Shown here piece by piece: positions 47,818 through 56,895 of a stretch of 64,000 bases of DNA. The notes under the pieces were generated by a model, which saw only the letters and a program-made list of their open reading frames with translations, was not told the DNA's origin and searched no databases. Source of the DNA: Acidobacteriota bacterium (GTDB lineage Bacteria; Acidobacteriota; Blastocatellia; Pyrinomonadales; Pyrinomonadaceae); contig RFGC01000035.1 of NCBI GenBank assembly GCA_003697135.1, positions 372,001-436,000 on the forward strand, written 5' to 3'. Every line of letters starts with the position of its first letter. Positions within the stretch are counted from its first letter, which is position 1. The position numbers and the translations under genes are program-made.

Positions 47818-48714
47818 ATGGGGAATTCGACATTTGAAATCACGGAACTAATTCGACACATTTTCTTTCATGATTGGAAGATAAAGCTGGTGGCATTGAT
47901 TGTGGCTATAAGTCTTTGGTTGAGTGTAGGTGGTTTGAGGTCGCCAGTATCGAAAAGGTTTTCCGGTATTCCACTCAATCTAAACTATCCGAGTGATCTT
48001 GAGATAATAAATTCCCCTGTTACAGAAGTCGATTTGATAGTTATAGGCGACAAGAACAAACTCGAACGACTAAAACGCGAAGATTTAGTTGTGCTAGTTG
48101 ACTTGAGTGACTCAAAAGCAGGCGAAAAAACTGTGCCATTAACACCTGAAACGGTTAGTGTAGAACTTCCAAGCGGTGTAAAAATCGTAGAGATTCTACC
48201 TAGTAAGATCGTGGTGCGACTAGACAAAATTGTAGAAAAAGAAGTGCCGGTAAAACCTCAAATGGAAGGAAATCTAGCAAAAGATTTTGAGATTTATAGT
48301 TATCAAGTTTCACCTACGAAAGTGCATGTTCGAGGTCCGGAAAGCTATATTCGCACGCTAGAATATGTTTCAACAGAAAAAATAGACATAGAAAATCGAA
48401 AAGAAAGCTTTACAGCAAATCAGGTTCAGTTGAACATCCTTAATCCCAAAATCAGAGTCTTCGAGCCTTTTGTTGATGTTTCCTTTACCATCGGTGAAAG
48501 AAGAATAGAAAAAATCATTTCATTTCAAGATGAAGAAAAGAAAAAGTTTGTTTCTATCACAATGCTCGCTCCGAAATCGGTTCTGGAACGAATAAGAATT
48601 ACCGATCTAAAACTTGTTGAAAGAAGCGATAAAAGCGATGAGCATTCAGTAGTTTTGCCTGAGGAATTTCAAAGCCAGATAGAAATCAAAAAAATCAAGG
48701 TTTCACCACTTTGA
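47818..48714 (+). CDS. cdaR: YbbR/CdaR-like regulator of diadenylate cyclase
   Basis: A 298-residue protein with one N-terminal membrane anchor (IKLVALIVAISLWLSVGG) and several extracytoplasmic YbbR repeats of about 80 residues. Repeat signatures include FSGIPLNLNYPSDLEI, VSVELPSGVKIVEILPSKIVVRLD and YSYQVSPTKVHVRGPESYI. In Firmicutes the equivalent protein modulates CdaA. It is directly downstream of cdaA, so a shared transcript and regulatory partnership are likely. Confidence 0.85.
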   Translation: MGNSTFEITELIRHIFFHDWKIKLVALIVAISLWLSVGGLRSPVSKRFSGIPLNLNYPSDLEIINSPVTEVDLIVIGDKNKLERLKREDLVVLVDLSDSKAGEKTVPLTPETVSVELPSGVKIVEILPSKIVVRLDKIVEKEVPVKPQMEGNLAKDFEIYSYQVSPTKVHVRGPESYIRTLEYVSTEKIDIENRKESFTANQVQLNILNPKIRVFEPFVDVSFTIGERRIEKIISFQDEEKKKFVSITMLAPKSVLERIRITDLKLVERSDKSDEHSVVLPEEFQSQIEIKKIKVSPL

Positions 48715-48829
48715 TTCTGCCTCGAAAAATGCTACAGAAACACAAATGCTAACCAACCTGAAATAAGGCGCTTCGTGAAACCGATTTCAGTTAAGCTTGA
48801 AATTTCTGCTATCATAGGCTTTTGAATTT

Positions 48830-49477
48830 ATGTATCCGAAGGGAAATCTTTTCATACCTGCACCTCACGGAAAGCTAGAAGCTATTTTGAAAGAACCATC
48901 TGTTACGCCAAAAGGCAAAAGCTTGGTAGCGCATCCTCATCCTCTAGGTGGTGGGACAATGCACAACAAAGTTGTTTTCCGAACGGCGGCTGGTCTAACA
49001 GATGCTGGGTTCATCACACTTAGGTTCAATTTTCGTGGAGTCGGACTTTCCACAGGCACACACGACGAAGGAAGAGGCGAAAAGGAAGATGTAATCACTG
49101 CATTGAATTATCTGACTGAAAAATACCCAGAAGGCGAAACGATCTTTGCGGGATTTTCTTTCGGCTCAAGATTTGGACTGGAGGCAGTTCTCGAAGATAA
49201 AAGGGTTTCAAGGTTAATCAGCATTGGTAGCCCCGTTGATAAATACGACTACTCCTTTCTTTACAATTGCAAGAAGCCTATTCTCTTCATACATGGAGAC
49301 AAAGATGAATTCGGCTCTTTAGAAAACCTACGAAAACTATACGATCGTCTGGATTGCGGAAAAGAGTTGGTCGTATTTGAGAATTGCGGTCATTTTTTCG
49401 ATAATCACCTGCAACAACTGAAGAAAGTGGTTCAAGATTGGGCATCGAAGGAGATTGGAGTTCTGAAAGGATTTTAG
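48830..49477 (+). CDS. Alpha/beta hydrolase, dienelactone-hydrolase-like
   Basis: A 215-residue cytosolic alpha/beta hydrolase of the compact bacterial class often annotated as CIB-domain or KANL3-like. Diagnostic [15 protein letters not shown] is near residue 40, followed by FNFRGVGLS, the nucleophile elbow GFSFGSR, and a C-terminal acid-histidine arrangement [10 protein letters not shown] and CGHFFD. The serine, aspartate and histidine triad is intact. The thioesterase gene starts four bases after the stop, so they are cotranscribed. Substrate unknown. Confidence 0.85.
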   Translation: MYPKGNLFIPAPHGKLEAILKEPSVTPKGKSLVAHPHPLGGGTMHNKVVFRTAAGLTDAGFITLRFNFRGVGLSTGTHDEGRGEKEDVITALNYLTEKYPEGETIFAGFSFGSRFGLEAVLEDKRVSRLISIGSPVDKYDYSFLYNCKKPILFIHGDKDEFGSLENLRKLYDRLDCGKELVVFENCGHFFDNHLQQLKKVVQDWASKEIGVLKGF

Positions 49478-49481
49478 AGCT

Positions 49482-49883
49482 ATGGAAGAAAAATTAAGAA
49501 ATGCAGCGATAAGAGTGACAATGATGCCCCGCGATACTAACGCACATGGGACTATATTTGGAGGTGTAATTCTAAGCTACATTGACATTGCAGGTGGCAT
49601 CGAAGCCGTTCGCCATACCGGCCATGACAGATTCGTTACAGTCGCAATGAAGGAAGTGGTTTTCCATGAACCTGTTTTTGTCGGCGATCTGGTTAGTTTC
49701 TACGCTAGAACAATCAAAGTCGGAAATACCTCAATAACCGTTAAAGTCATAGTTGAAGCAGAAAGATTTGGCTCTCAAGGGCAAATTGTAAGAGTTACAG
49801 AAGCCGAAGTAGTCTATGTTGCAATCAATCAACATCGCGAAAAAGTAGTTATCGGCAAATCTCAATCGAAACCCCAGTCCTAA
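49482..49883 (+). CDS. Hotdog-fold acyl-CoA thioesterase
   Basis: A 133-residue YciA/BACH-type acyl-CoA thioesterase. The sequence [27 protein letters not shown] carries the conserved NxxGTxFGG motif with the catalytic aspartate in [29 protein letters not shown] follows. The length is one hotdog domain. It is four bases downstream of the alpha/beta hydrolase gene and likely acts in acyl-group turnover. The exact chain length preference cannot be read. Confidence 0.9.
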   Translation: MEEKLRNAAIRVTMMPRDTNAHGTIFGGVILSYIDIAGGIEAVRHTGHDRFVTVAMKEVVFHEPVFVGDLVSFYARTIKVGNTSITVKVIVEAERFGSQGQIVRVTEAEVVYVAINQHREKVVIGKSQSKPQS

Positions 49884-50011
49884 GTTTTGGCTGTTTGAAT
49901 CAAAGCTTTCTCTTAAAATTTTGACATTAGCATCTTGGCTAAAATAGAATCAAAATAGCCGACGAGCGAATACTAACTTTTAAGGCTCTAAATAAAAAGG
50001 AGATTGAAAAA

Positions 50012-52621
50012 ATGGTTTCTACATCAAGAAGGTTGGTTTTGTCTTTGATTGTTCTGGTTTTGATACTGCTTTCTTCTCAGTCTAGTTCTTTTCGTGTCGA
50101 AGCCGAAGAACAAATGAAACTAGATGCCTACTCAGAAGGCAATGGTGTTTGGCTAGAGTGGCAAACCACAAATGAAACTGGCATTCTTGGTTTTCGCATT
50201 TATAGATTGGAATTCAGAAAAAAACCAGAACTTGTAACTCCTGCAACAATTCCGGGAACGAATTTGATCGCAGGTGAAGACCCGAATTTGGGACGAAACT
50301 ATAATTATTTCGATCCAAAAGGCTCCCTCAGAACGAGGTATTTTATTGAAATCGTTCACGAAGACGGAACCACCAGCCGAACCAGAATATTTAGTCCCAA
50401 AAGAGTAAAAAGTCTTGAAGATATTGCAGGCGTTTCAAATGAAGAATTACTTCGACGAACTTCAGTTGAATCGAACCCTTTTGTTCAAAAAGAAAGTCTC
50501 GAAGTGCCGCCCGATCTTGATTTACCGAGTAACGATAGTTTCCTAGAATCAGAAACTGATTCCCAAACCCAAAAGTGGGTAGCGGCTCAACCGGGAGTAA
50601 AAATCGGTGTTAAACAAGACGGCATTTATCGTGTTTCCCGAAGCGATTTGCAAAATGCAGGATTTGACGTCAATGCTCCTGTAGAAAAATGGCAACTTTA
50701 TACAAATGGCATAGAACAAGCCATTTATGTCTCACCAAAAGGCAACTACATAGAATTTTACGGACGCGGAATTGATTTAGATGAAACTGATACCAGAATT
50801 TATTACCTAGTCGTCGGCAATCAGAATGGAAAGCGAATGACCTCAAAGGTTTTGCGAACTACTAGAGGGAAAGTCCTTGCTAAATCCTTCCAGCAAACCA
50901 TCGTAAAGAGAGACTATATTTACTACATAAACCAGATTCTTAACGGAAGCCGTTACAATTTCTTCGGTGCATTGGTTTCGACAAGCGGCGGAACAACAAC
51001 AATCAATATTCCAAGCATTGATTCAGATTCACCTACAGTTGATATACAAGTCAAAGTTCATGGTTTTACATTTACGCCTCACGATATAACGGTCCTTTTG
51101 AATAACAATCAGATTGGCACGATACAAGGCTCTTACCGTGAATTGATGGTCAAAGATTTTACTATCCCAACATCAATGCTGAATGAAGGTTCAAATACTA
51201 TTAAGCTGATCTCAAACATATCGAACAGCACAAGCTTCACTGATGAAATAAAAGTTAGCTACAAGCGTAAATACGAAGCAATCCAAGATAAGCTATTCTT
51301 CTACACACCAAACTATCGTGTTACGAGAGTTCGCAACTTTTCTTCAGGCGATATAAAGCTTTATGACCTCTCCGACCCGAACAATCCAAAAATTGTTGTC
51401 AATCCAACGATTGAAAGCGAAGAAGGTTCATACAACTTAGTCTTGCCAAGCTCAAGAGGTAGCGTTTACTATGCGACAACAAGCAGTTCAATCCTGAACC
51501 CGACATTCATCACTCCGAACGTCCCATCAACTCTCTCAAATCCTCAAAATCAAGGTAGAATGGTGATAATCTCTCATGCCAACTGGATGGACGAAGCCGA
51601 AAATTGGGCAAACTTTCGTCGTAATCAGGGTTTCTCTGTCAAAGTTGTCAATGTTGAAGATGTATTCGATGAATTTAACTACGGCTTACCTACAAGCGAA
51701 GCTGTAAAGAACTTCCTTGAATTTGCTAAAAACAATTGGCAAACACCACCTGATTATGTTTTACTAATGGGAGATTCAACCTACGATCCTCGAAACTTCT
51801 TCGGCTACGGATTTCTTAACTTTGTGCCGACCATGATGGTTGACACGCTCTTTATGGAAACTGGAAGCGACGAAGCATTGGCTGATTTTGATTACGATGG
51901 TTTAGCTGAAATTCCGATTGGCAGAATCCCCGCACGCAACCCAGCAAATGTAAGCAATGCTTTGGCAAAAACAATAGCATTTGAACAAGGACTTTCAAAC
52001 GCCTACTCTAGAGGTGGACTTTTTCCTTCAGACTTACCGCAAGGCTATGATTTCGAGGCTATGAATAATCGCCTAATAGTTGAACTTCCATCTTCTATAC
52101 CCGTAACAACTGTCAACCGCTCGGCTTCGGATGCTAGAAATAGAGTTTTGAATGGATTCAACAATGGGCCTTATCTAGTTAACTATGCAGGACATGGAAC
52201 TTTCGCCGCATGGGCAGGTAATTTATTTTCGAGAAGTGACGTGCCTTCTCTAACAAACACCAACTCGAATTTGATAATTGCAAACATGCTTACTTGTCTA
52301 AACGGCTACTTCATCGAACCTTCAGGAGAAAGTCTTTCTGAAGCTCTGCTGAATAAAGCTCAAGGTGGTGCGGTTGCCTCTTGGTCTTCAACAGGCTTGA
52401 CAACTCCAGATGTCCAAGAAATTATGGCTAAAGAATTCTATAAGAAACTGAGAATAGCTCCTGAAAACAGGATTGGCGATCTAATCAGACAGGCTAAACT
52501 TGTAATTCCCAGTGGCAGAGATGTCCGTCTTTCGTGGGCTTTGCTGGGTGATCCTACATTAAAAATCAAGCCTGACTCTTCACTAACTGAATCAGCTACA
52601 AAATTTGAGAAAACAAATTAA
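50012..52621 (+). CDS. C25 family (gingipain-like) cysteine peptidase, secreted
   Basis: An 869-residue secreted protein. A signal peptide (residues about 8-30) is followed by an FnIII-like segment (WLEWQTTNETGILGFRIYR). A central beta region of about 350 residues precedes the C25 peptidase domain at about residues 520-840. The catalytic pair is readable: histidine in VNYAGHGTFAAW and cysteine in NMLTCLNGYF. A DYDGLAEIPIGRIPARN motif with calcium-like acids lies between. I see no type IX sorting tail of the Bacteroidota form. An AGGAG site precedes the ATG. Probably digests proteins outside the cell. Confidence 0.87.
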   Translation: MVSTSRRLVLSLIVLVLILLSSQSSSFRVEAEEQMKLDAYSEGNGVWLEWQTTNETGILGFRIYRLEFRKKPELVTPATIPGTNLIAGEDPNLGRNYNYFDPKGSLRTRYFIEIVHEDGTTSRTRIFSPKRVKSLEDIAGVSNEELLRRTSVESNPFVQKESLEVPPDLDLPSNDSFLESETDSQTQKWVAAQPGVKIGVKQDGIYRVSRSDLQNAGFDVNAPVEKWQLYTNGIEQAIYVSPKGNYIEFYGRGIDLDETDTRIYYLVVGNQNGKRMTSKVLRTTRGKVLAKSFQQTIVKRDYIYYINQILNGSRYNFFGALVSTSGGTTTINIPSIDSDSPTVDIQVKVHGFTFTPHDITVLLNNNQIGTIQGSYRELMVKDFTIPTSMLNEGSNTIKLISNISNSTSFTDEIKVSYKRKYEAIQDKLFFYTPNYRVTRVRNFSSGDIKLYDLSDPNNPKIVVNPTIESEEGSYNLVLPSSRGSVYYATTSSSILNPTFITPNVPSTLSNPQNQGRMVIISHANWMDEAENWANFRRNQGFSVKVVNVEDVFDEFNYGLPTSEAVKNFLEFAKNNWQTPPDYVLLMGDSTYDPRNFFGYGFLNFVPTMMVDTLFMETGSDEALADFDYDGLAEIPIGRIPARNPANVSNALAKTIAFEQGLSNAYSRGGLFPSDLPQGYDFEAMNNRLIVELPSSIPVTTVNRSASDARNRVLNGFNNGPYLVNYAGHGTFAAWAGNLFSRSDVPSLTNTNSNLIIANMLTCLNGYFIEPSGESLSEALLNKAQGGAVASWSSTGLTTPDVQEIMAKEFYKKLRIAPENRIGDLIRQAKLVIPSGRDVRLSWALLGDPTLKIKPDSSLTESATKFEKTN

Positions 52622-52653
52622 GCAGAGACTCTAAGTTTTTGTCAAAAAATGAG

Positions 52654-52690
52654 AAGCTGTGGATAGGTAAAATTTTCACCCACAGCTTCC
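52654..52690 (-). terminator. Intrinsic terminator after the nitrilase-like gene
   Basis: A ten-pair stem (GAAGCTGTGG with CCACAGCTTC). On the minus strand a T6 run follows four bases after it. It lies between convergent genes. Confidence 0.7.
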
Positions 52691-52699
52691 CGAGATTCT

Positions 52700-53865
52700 T
52701 TACCTTCTCCACCTTGACTTTTCATTCAGATAACGCTTGGCATCAATGAGGTCTTCCGGTTGATATTGCAGGAAAAGATTAGGTGGATAGTTGCTTTTGT
52801 ATCTCTCAAAAACAGGCATATAAAGCTCGCTATGAATAATCGGCTGGCGGTGTGTTTCTCTGAAACTCGCAATTGGAATTCGCGCTGTAATCATCGTTTC
52901 AAACTTAGTGTTCGCCACTGCTAAAGGTTTGCCATCAGGGCCGTAAATTGCACTTCCACCTGAACCTGCATCATCGAAAAACCCTGGATTTTCGGGTGAG
53001 TATGCATTGTTAGCCACGGCAACATAAACTTGGTTATACATCGCAGAAACTTGCATATCCAACTCATTAAAACCACCAGAAGCAGTTCTGAAAACTATCT
53101 CAGCACCTTTGATAGCCATAGCGCGAATAAGTTCTGGTTCATTTTGAGTTGAAGTTGCCGCAAAGTTACCGTATGGTGTTCGTGTAACGGGAATAACGGC
53201 ATCAGCCCCATACATTTCAATATAGCGATCCAGAACATCATAAACGGTAGTAGTGAAAAGCTCAAATCCCGGAAAAACGCCCTTGATGTTTCTTGCCTTC
53301 CAGTGCTTACCGATAATCTCACCTTTTGAATTCATTATAACTGTGATGCTAAGAACATGCCCTGGCCAGTCTTTGTCTTTTGCGTATGTCCCGAAAATTA
53401 TGTAGCAACCATATTGCCTTGCCTTTTTCGCAATTTCCTCTGTTTCTTCACCGGGTAGCTCAAGAGCAAAAGAGAGAATCTCCTTTCGCGTCCATTTTCG
53501 CCAACCTGTTATCGGGAATTCATGAAAGAACAAAACATCGGGACGTAGTCCATAATAAAAGGCTTTGTCAATCAAATCTAAAAGTGCTTCAGGTTTTCCT
53601 TTATTCCCTGTTTTGCGTTTGATGCTTCAAATGAACGAACTCTCGATTGAACTACTCCAAGAGTTATAACACTCTTCTCAAGCGGCACAGTATCGTATGT
53701 GCCATCTTGTCTTACAGAAATAGAATCATTTTTGCTCGCCTTGTTGGCTAAACTGTCTCTAGCAAATCCTTGCAAAGATTGCCCTGCCAAAAGTCCCGCA
53801 GCAGCTGTCGCTGATGCAAAACTGTTTATAAATCTGCGTCTGGAAGTCTTTTTTCCTAAAGCCAT
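52700..53865 (-). pseudogene. Tat-exported nitrilase-fold protein, disrupted by a frameshift
   Basis: Two minus-strand frames together make one carbon-nitrogen hydrolase. The first (53865-53578) begins with a twin-arginine signal (KKTSRRRFINSF) and the first nitrilase strand, then stops after NLKHF. The second (53575-52700), one base out of phase, continues with the rest, including LFFHEFPITGW. At the junction is a run of four T; a fifth T would give one open frame reading NLKHFLDLIDK. The catalytic Glu (FFHEFP) and Lys (GKHWKARN) are kept, but the cysteine position of the family motif (xC-x5-PE) reads TSTQNEPE, with Thr. So it is broken in frame and degenerate at the nucleophile. A sequencing error could explain the frame break, but not the missing Cys. 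Confidence 0.8.
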
Positions 53866-54057
53866 AACAGTCCTCCTTGAGCCCGTGAAAAATCATAAAT
53901 CAAATACAAATATCGTTGCAAGTTACGGAATGATAAATCTTTTAGCCAAAATCTAATCGCAAACGTTTTGTATTAACTTTAATACCTTTAATTCACAAGA
54001 AATTTTTGTCTAAAGCGAGGGTTTTGCTGACAAGTGACAAATTGGGTAGCTTTGTGT

Positions 54058-54086
54058 TTGACTTGCAGAGATTGAATCAATAAAAT
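54058..54086 (+). promoter_or_regulatory. Sigma-70 promoter of the tRNA-Arg/tRNA-His unit
   Basis: TTGACT at 54058-54063, exactly 17 bases, TAAAAT at 54081-54086, twenty bases before tRNA-Arg. Confidence 0.75.
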
Positions 54087-54106
54087 CTTAATTTGCTTGT
54101 AGAGAT

Positions 54107-54180
54107 GCTCCCGTAGCTCAGTTGGATAGAGCAACAGCCTTCTAAGCTGTGGGTCGCACGTTCGAGTCGTGCCGGGAGCG
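54107..54180 (+). tRNA. tRNA-Arg (anticodon TCT)
   Basis: A 74-base tRNA with acceptor GCTCCCG/CGGGAGC, anticodon loop CTTCTAA reading TCT (AGA/AGG codons), T-loop TTCGAGT, discriminator G. The CCA end is not encoded. Confidence 0.95.
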
Positions 54181-54185
54181 CTTGT

Positions 54186-54263
54186 GGCGGCTATAGCTCA
54201 GTTGGTTAGAGCGCGAGATTGTGGCTCTCGAGGTCGTTGGTTCGAGTCCGACTAGCCGCCCCA
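54186..54263 (+). tRNA. tRNA-His (anticodon GTG)
   Basis: A 78-base tRNA with the extra 5-prime G of tRNA-His, acceptor GCGGCTA/TAGCCGC, anticodon loop TTGTGGC reading GTG, T-loop TTCGAGT and encoded CCA. Five bases after tRNA-Arg, so on one transcript. Confidence 0.96.
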
Positions 54264-54450
54264 CTTTTATGCCCTTGCAAAAAACCTTCCTAAAAACCCT
54301 GTTTTCAACTTTTCGCCTTATTATCGAAGGTTCGATAAAACAGTTTAATATAAATAGTTTCTTGGTCTGTGCTACCACTTCAAGACGCCTACCTTAAAAC
54401 GAATTTGAAATGTTATCATTAAAACTGATAAATCTTTCTTGGAGTAAGCA

Positions 54451-55389
54451 ATGAAGTTGAAAAAAATACTCCTTTTCTTGTTTCTTTTCTCTGTTTCTTC
54501 TTTTGTCTTTTCTCAGGAATCATCAGAGAGAAAAAGACAGAAAGTTCGTGTTGTAACAATCCCAATCACAATCCTCACAAAAAAAGAACGCAAAGAAAAG
54601 CGCTTGGAAGAGATGGTAGAAGCTGGGGAAATAATCGTTAAAGAAAATGGAATTCAACAAACGATTCTTTCCATAAGAAGTATTAACGAATCTCCGCTAT
54701 CATTGGCGATACTAATCCAAGACGATTTATCTTCGGCTGTAAATTTGGAATTAGAAGAACTTGCTAAATTCATAAAAACTCTTCCTAGTAACTCTCGTGT
54801 GATGGTCGCATACATACGTGGTGGTGTCCTTGTAGTTGAACAGAAATTCACCGATGATTTAGACAAAGCGATCAAAGCGCTTAGGATTCTATCGGGAAGT
54901 TCATCACCGACAGTCGGCAACACTTATGATGCTGTAGGTGACGCATTGAAAAGGTTCGATGCGCTTCCTGCTGGGAGAAGAGCAATGCTTTTAATCTCTG
55001 ATGGTCTGGACCCATCAGCCTTAAATTTCTCTCTGCAAAATCTTGCTCTCGATAGAGCAATATCAAGAGCGCAACAAAAAGGCACCGCAGTTTATTCTTT
55101 TTACGCATCAAGTAACCTAAGCAGTGGAGTTGATCGCAGAGTAACCTTAACAGCACAAGGTTTCTTGGAAAAACTCTCCGAAGAAACAGGTGGACGCGCC
55201 TTTTTCTTTGGCACTTCAACTCCTGTCAGCTTCAAACCCTTTTTGCGTGAATTAGGTATAAACCTGCAAAGACAATTTCTTTTGACCTATCTTTCAACAA
55301 ACATGAAAAAGGGCTTTTACAAAATTGAAGTCCAAAGCACAAATCCTGAGATCACGATTCAATACCCCAAAGGTTATCGCTACAAGTAA
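54451..55389 (+). CDS. Secreted von Willebrand factor A-like protein
   Basis: A 312-residue protein with a signal peptide (MKLKKILLFLFLFSVSSFVFSQ) and one VWA fold at about residues 80-300. The family feature is the acidic strand SLAILIQDDLSS with later AMLLISDGLDPSALN. The canonical MIDAS motif DxSxS is read as DDLSS, weaker than standard, so metal binding is uncertain. This resembles the secreted VWA proteins abundant in Acidobacteriota. TTGGAG serves as ribosome site seven bases before the ATG. Role probably surface adhesion or assembly; not proven. Confidence 0.8.
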   Translation: MKLKKILLFLFLFSVSSFVFSQESSERKRQKVRVVTIPITILTKKERKEKRLEEMVEAGEIIVKENGIQQTILSIRSINESPLSLAILIQDDLSSAVNLELEELAKFIKTLPSNSRVMVAYIRGGVLVVEQKFTDDLDKAIKALRILSGSSSPTVGNTYDAVGDALKRFDALPAGRRAMLLISDGLDPSALNFSLQNLALDRAISRAQQKGTAVYSFYASSNLSSGVDRRVTLTAQGFLEKLSEETGGRAFFFGTSTPVSFKPFLRELGINLQRQFLLTYLSTNMKKGFYKIEVQSTNPEITIQYPKGYRYK

Positions 55390-55395
55390 CTTTGA

Positions 55396-56016
55396 CTAAT
55401 ACCTAACTACCTCCGCTTCAGCATCTTCGCTAGCATTTTTAGATTTGCGCCATTCCTCTTCTGTATCGTAAAAGTTCACATCAAATGTTAGGAGCGTTTT
55501 CACCGGGATACCATCGAATTCGTTTGGTGCATCTTCAAATTTAACGATTGTCCCAATAGCAATAACATCTGTCTTCAGTTCTCTCAGAAGATCAATGGTT
55601 TCCCTGATTGCTTTTCCTGTTCTCAAAATATCATCAACAATTATTGCCGGATAGATGTCACCCTCGCTAATGTATTGACGAAACTGACGCTTGCCTTGCT
55701 CCATCTCTGCCCAGTATATCTGCTCTGCATTCAAAGCCTCACGAACAGCAAATGCAACTACGATTCCACCGGGACTTGGGCTAATAATTGCAACCTTTGG
55801 CAATCGGCTTGAAACAGCTTTGTCCATTCTGAAAAGTCTGCTGAGTCCAACGGCAAGAAAACGTGCGTTGTCGTAGTATCTAAACGCAAGCGGCATCTGG
55901 AAATAATGCGAAGCATGTTTTCCCGATGGATAAATGAAATGACCTTTCCGATAAGCACCAGTCTTCTTCAAAATCTCCATCACTGTTTCAGGCGAAGGAA
56001 CTAAATTAACAGGCAT
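55396..56016 (-). CDS. pyrE: Orotate phosphoribosyltransferase-like protein
   Basis: A 206-residue type I phosphoribosyltransferase. The PRPP loop reads AIIVDDILRTGKAIRET near residue 120, and the N-terminal KTGAYRKGHFIYPSGKHASHYFQ region is typical of OPRT and its close relatives. OPRTs usually have Thr-Thr-Gly in the loop; here Arg-Thr-Gly is seen, so another phosphoribosyltransferase is possible. The stop is next to the convergent VWA stop. Function in UMP synthesis is inferred, and no other pyr gene is near. Confidence 0.75.
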   Translation of the reverse strand: MPVNLVPSPETVMEILKKTGAYRKGHFIYPSGKHASHYFQMPLAFRYYDNARFLAVGLSRLFRMDKAVSSRLPKVAIISPSPGGIVVAFAVREALNAEQIYWAEMEQGKRQFRQYISEGDIYPAIIVDDILRTGKAIRETIDLLRELKTDVIAIGTIVKFEDAPNEFDGIPVKTLLTFDVNFYDTEEEWRKSKNASEDAEAEVVRY

Positions 56017-56194
56017 AAACTCTCTCCTTTCATCAAAACTCGAATCTAAAAGATTAACTAAAATTGTAGCAAAATAGCAAGTTCACATAGCTGCTAAAGA
56101 GGTTCCTATACAAAAGTGCTCTCTAAACACTCATTTGCGCTACATATCCTTATGCTATATCTTCGTCATTCTGGCTTTTCGGGAGGCTTTTGAG

Positions 56195-56281
56195 ATGAAC
56201 TTCCAAAAAGTTCTTGCAGTTTTTTTCTTATGCTATAAAATTTACATTCTTAAAAATCTAAGAAAAGGTGGTAAAACATGA
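56195..56281 (+). CDS. Possible 28-aa small protein coupled to the next gene
   Basis: A short frame with GGGAGG nine bases before its ATG, encoding MNFQKVLAVFFLCYK and ending KNLRKGGKT. Its stop overlaps the ATG of the next gene (ATGA). The coupling suggests a leader or translational starter for that gene. Part of it is also an AT-rich stretch that could be a promoter instead. No homology recognised. Confidence 0.25.
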   Translation: MNFQKVLAVFFLCYKIYILKNLRKGGKT

Positions 56282-56895
56282 AAACACGTAAGTTCTTGAA
56301 AGTCTTGATGTTTTTAGTTCTGGTTGTAGTTGCTGATACAGAAGCCCAGCAAAAACCAAGAAGAGATTATCAAGTAGTTCTAGAAACAGACTGCAAACAC
56401 CTTAGAGTAAAACTAGTTACTCACTGCCTCGTAGAGGTATTAAACTCATCTTACAGAAGTTGTCTAGCAGATAGCCAGTATGTCATCTTGACAAACAAAG
56501 ATAGAAACTTAGAAGTTCAGATACATTCATCGTCACCCAAATTTAATTTCGATAGGTATTCTGATTTTCTACTAGAAGAAGGTAGGAAAATGGATGAGTC
56601 TGCTAACAGTAAAGTACTGGATTACGAAATTACAGATGTTGTCTGTTACATAGACGGAAAACAAACTCCATACATAGGTCTTGAATATTACAAAGGTGGA
56701 AATTGTTCACAATGCGAATATCAGGAAATTTACGATCAAATAGGCAATGTAATTGTCTCGGACAGGAAAAAAATAGATGAACGACTTAGAGAACCCCAAA
56801 TAGGAAAAATTTTCAAAGATGCAAATCGCAAGATAAAACAACTAGGTTTAGTAGAAAACAGCAGAAAAAGGAGAAGTATAAACTATGCTCAATGA
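56278..56895 (+). CDS. Hypothetical secreted protein, 205 aa
   Basis: A signal peptide (MKTRKFLKVLMFLVLVVVADTEAQ) precedes a mature domain of about 180 residues with seven cysteines, two in a CSQC motif near residue 143 within YYKGGNCSQCEY. Basic and Lys/Asn/Glu-rich near the C-terminus. No known family recognised. Codon use looks more AT-rich than in the neighbouring housekeeping genes. The end overlaps the next reading frame by 11 bases, so the product is translated together with the lysozyme-like protein. Could be its partner, exporter-linked factor or inhibitor; this is only inference. Confidence 0.55.
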   Translation: MKTRKFLKVLMFLVLVVVADTEAQQKPRRDYQVVLETDCKHLRVKLVTHCLVEVLNSSYRSCLADSQYVILTNKDRNLEVQIHSSSPKFNFDRYSDFLLEEGRKMDESANSKVLDYEITDVVCYIDGKQTPYIGLEYYKGGNCSQCEYQEIYDQIGNVIVSDRKKIDERLREPQIGKIFKDANRKIKQLGLVENSRKRRSINYAQ

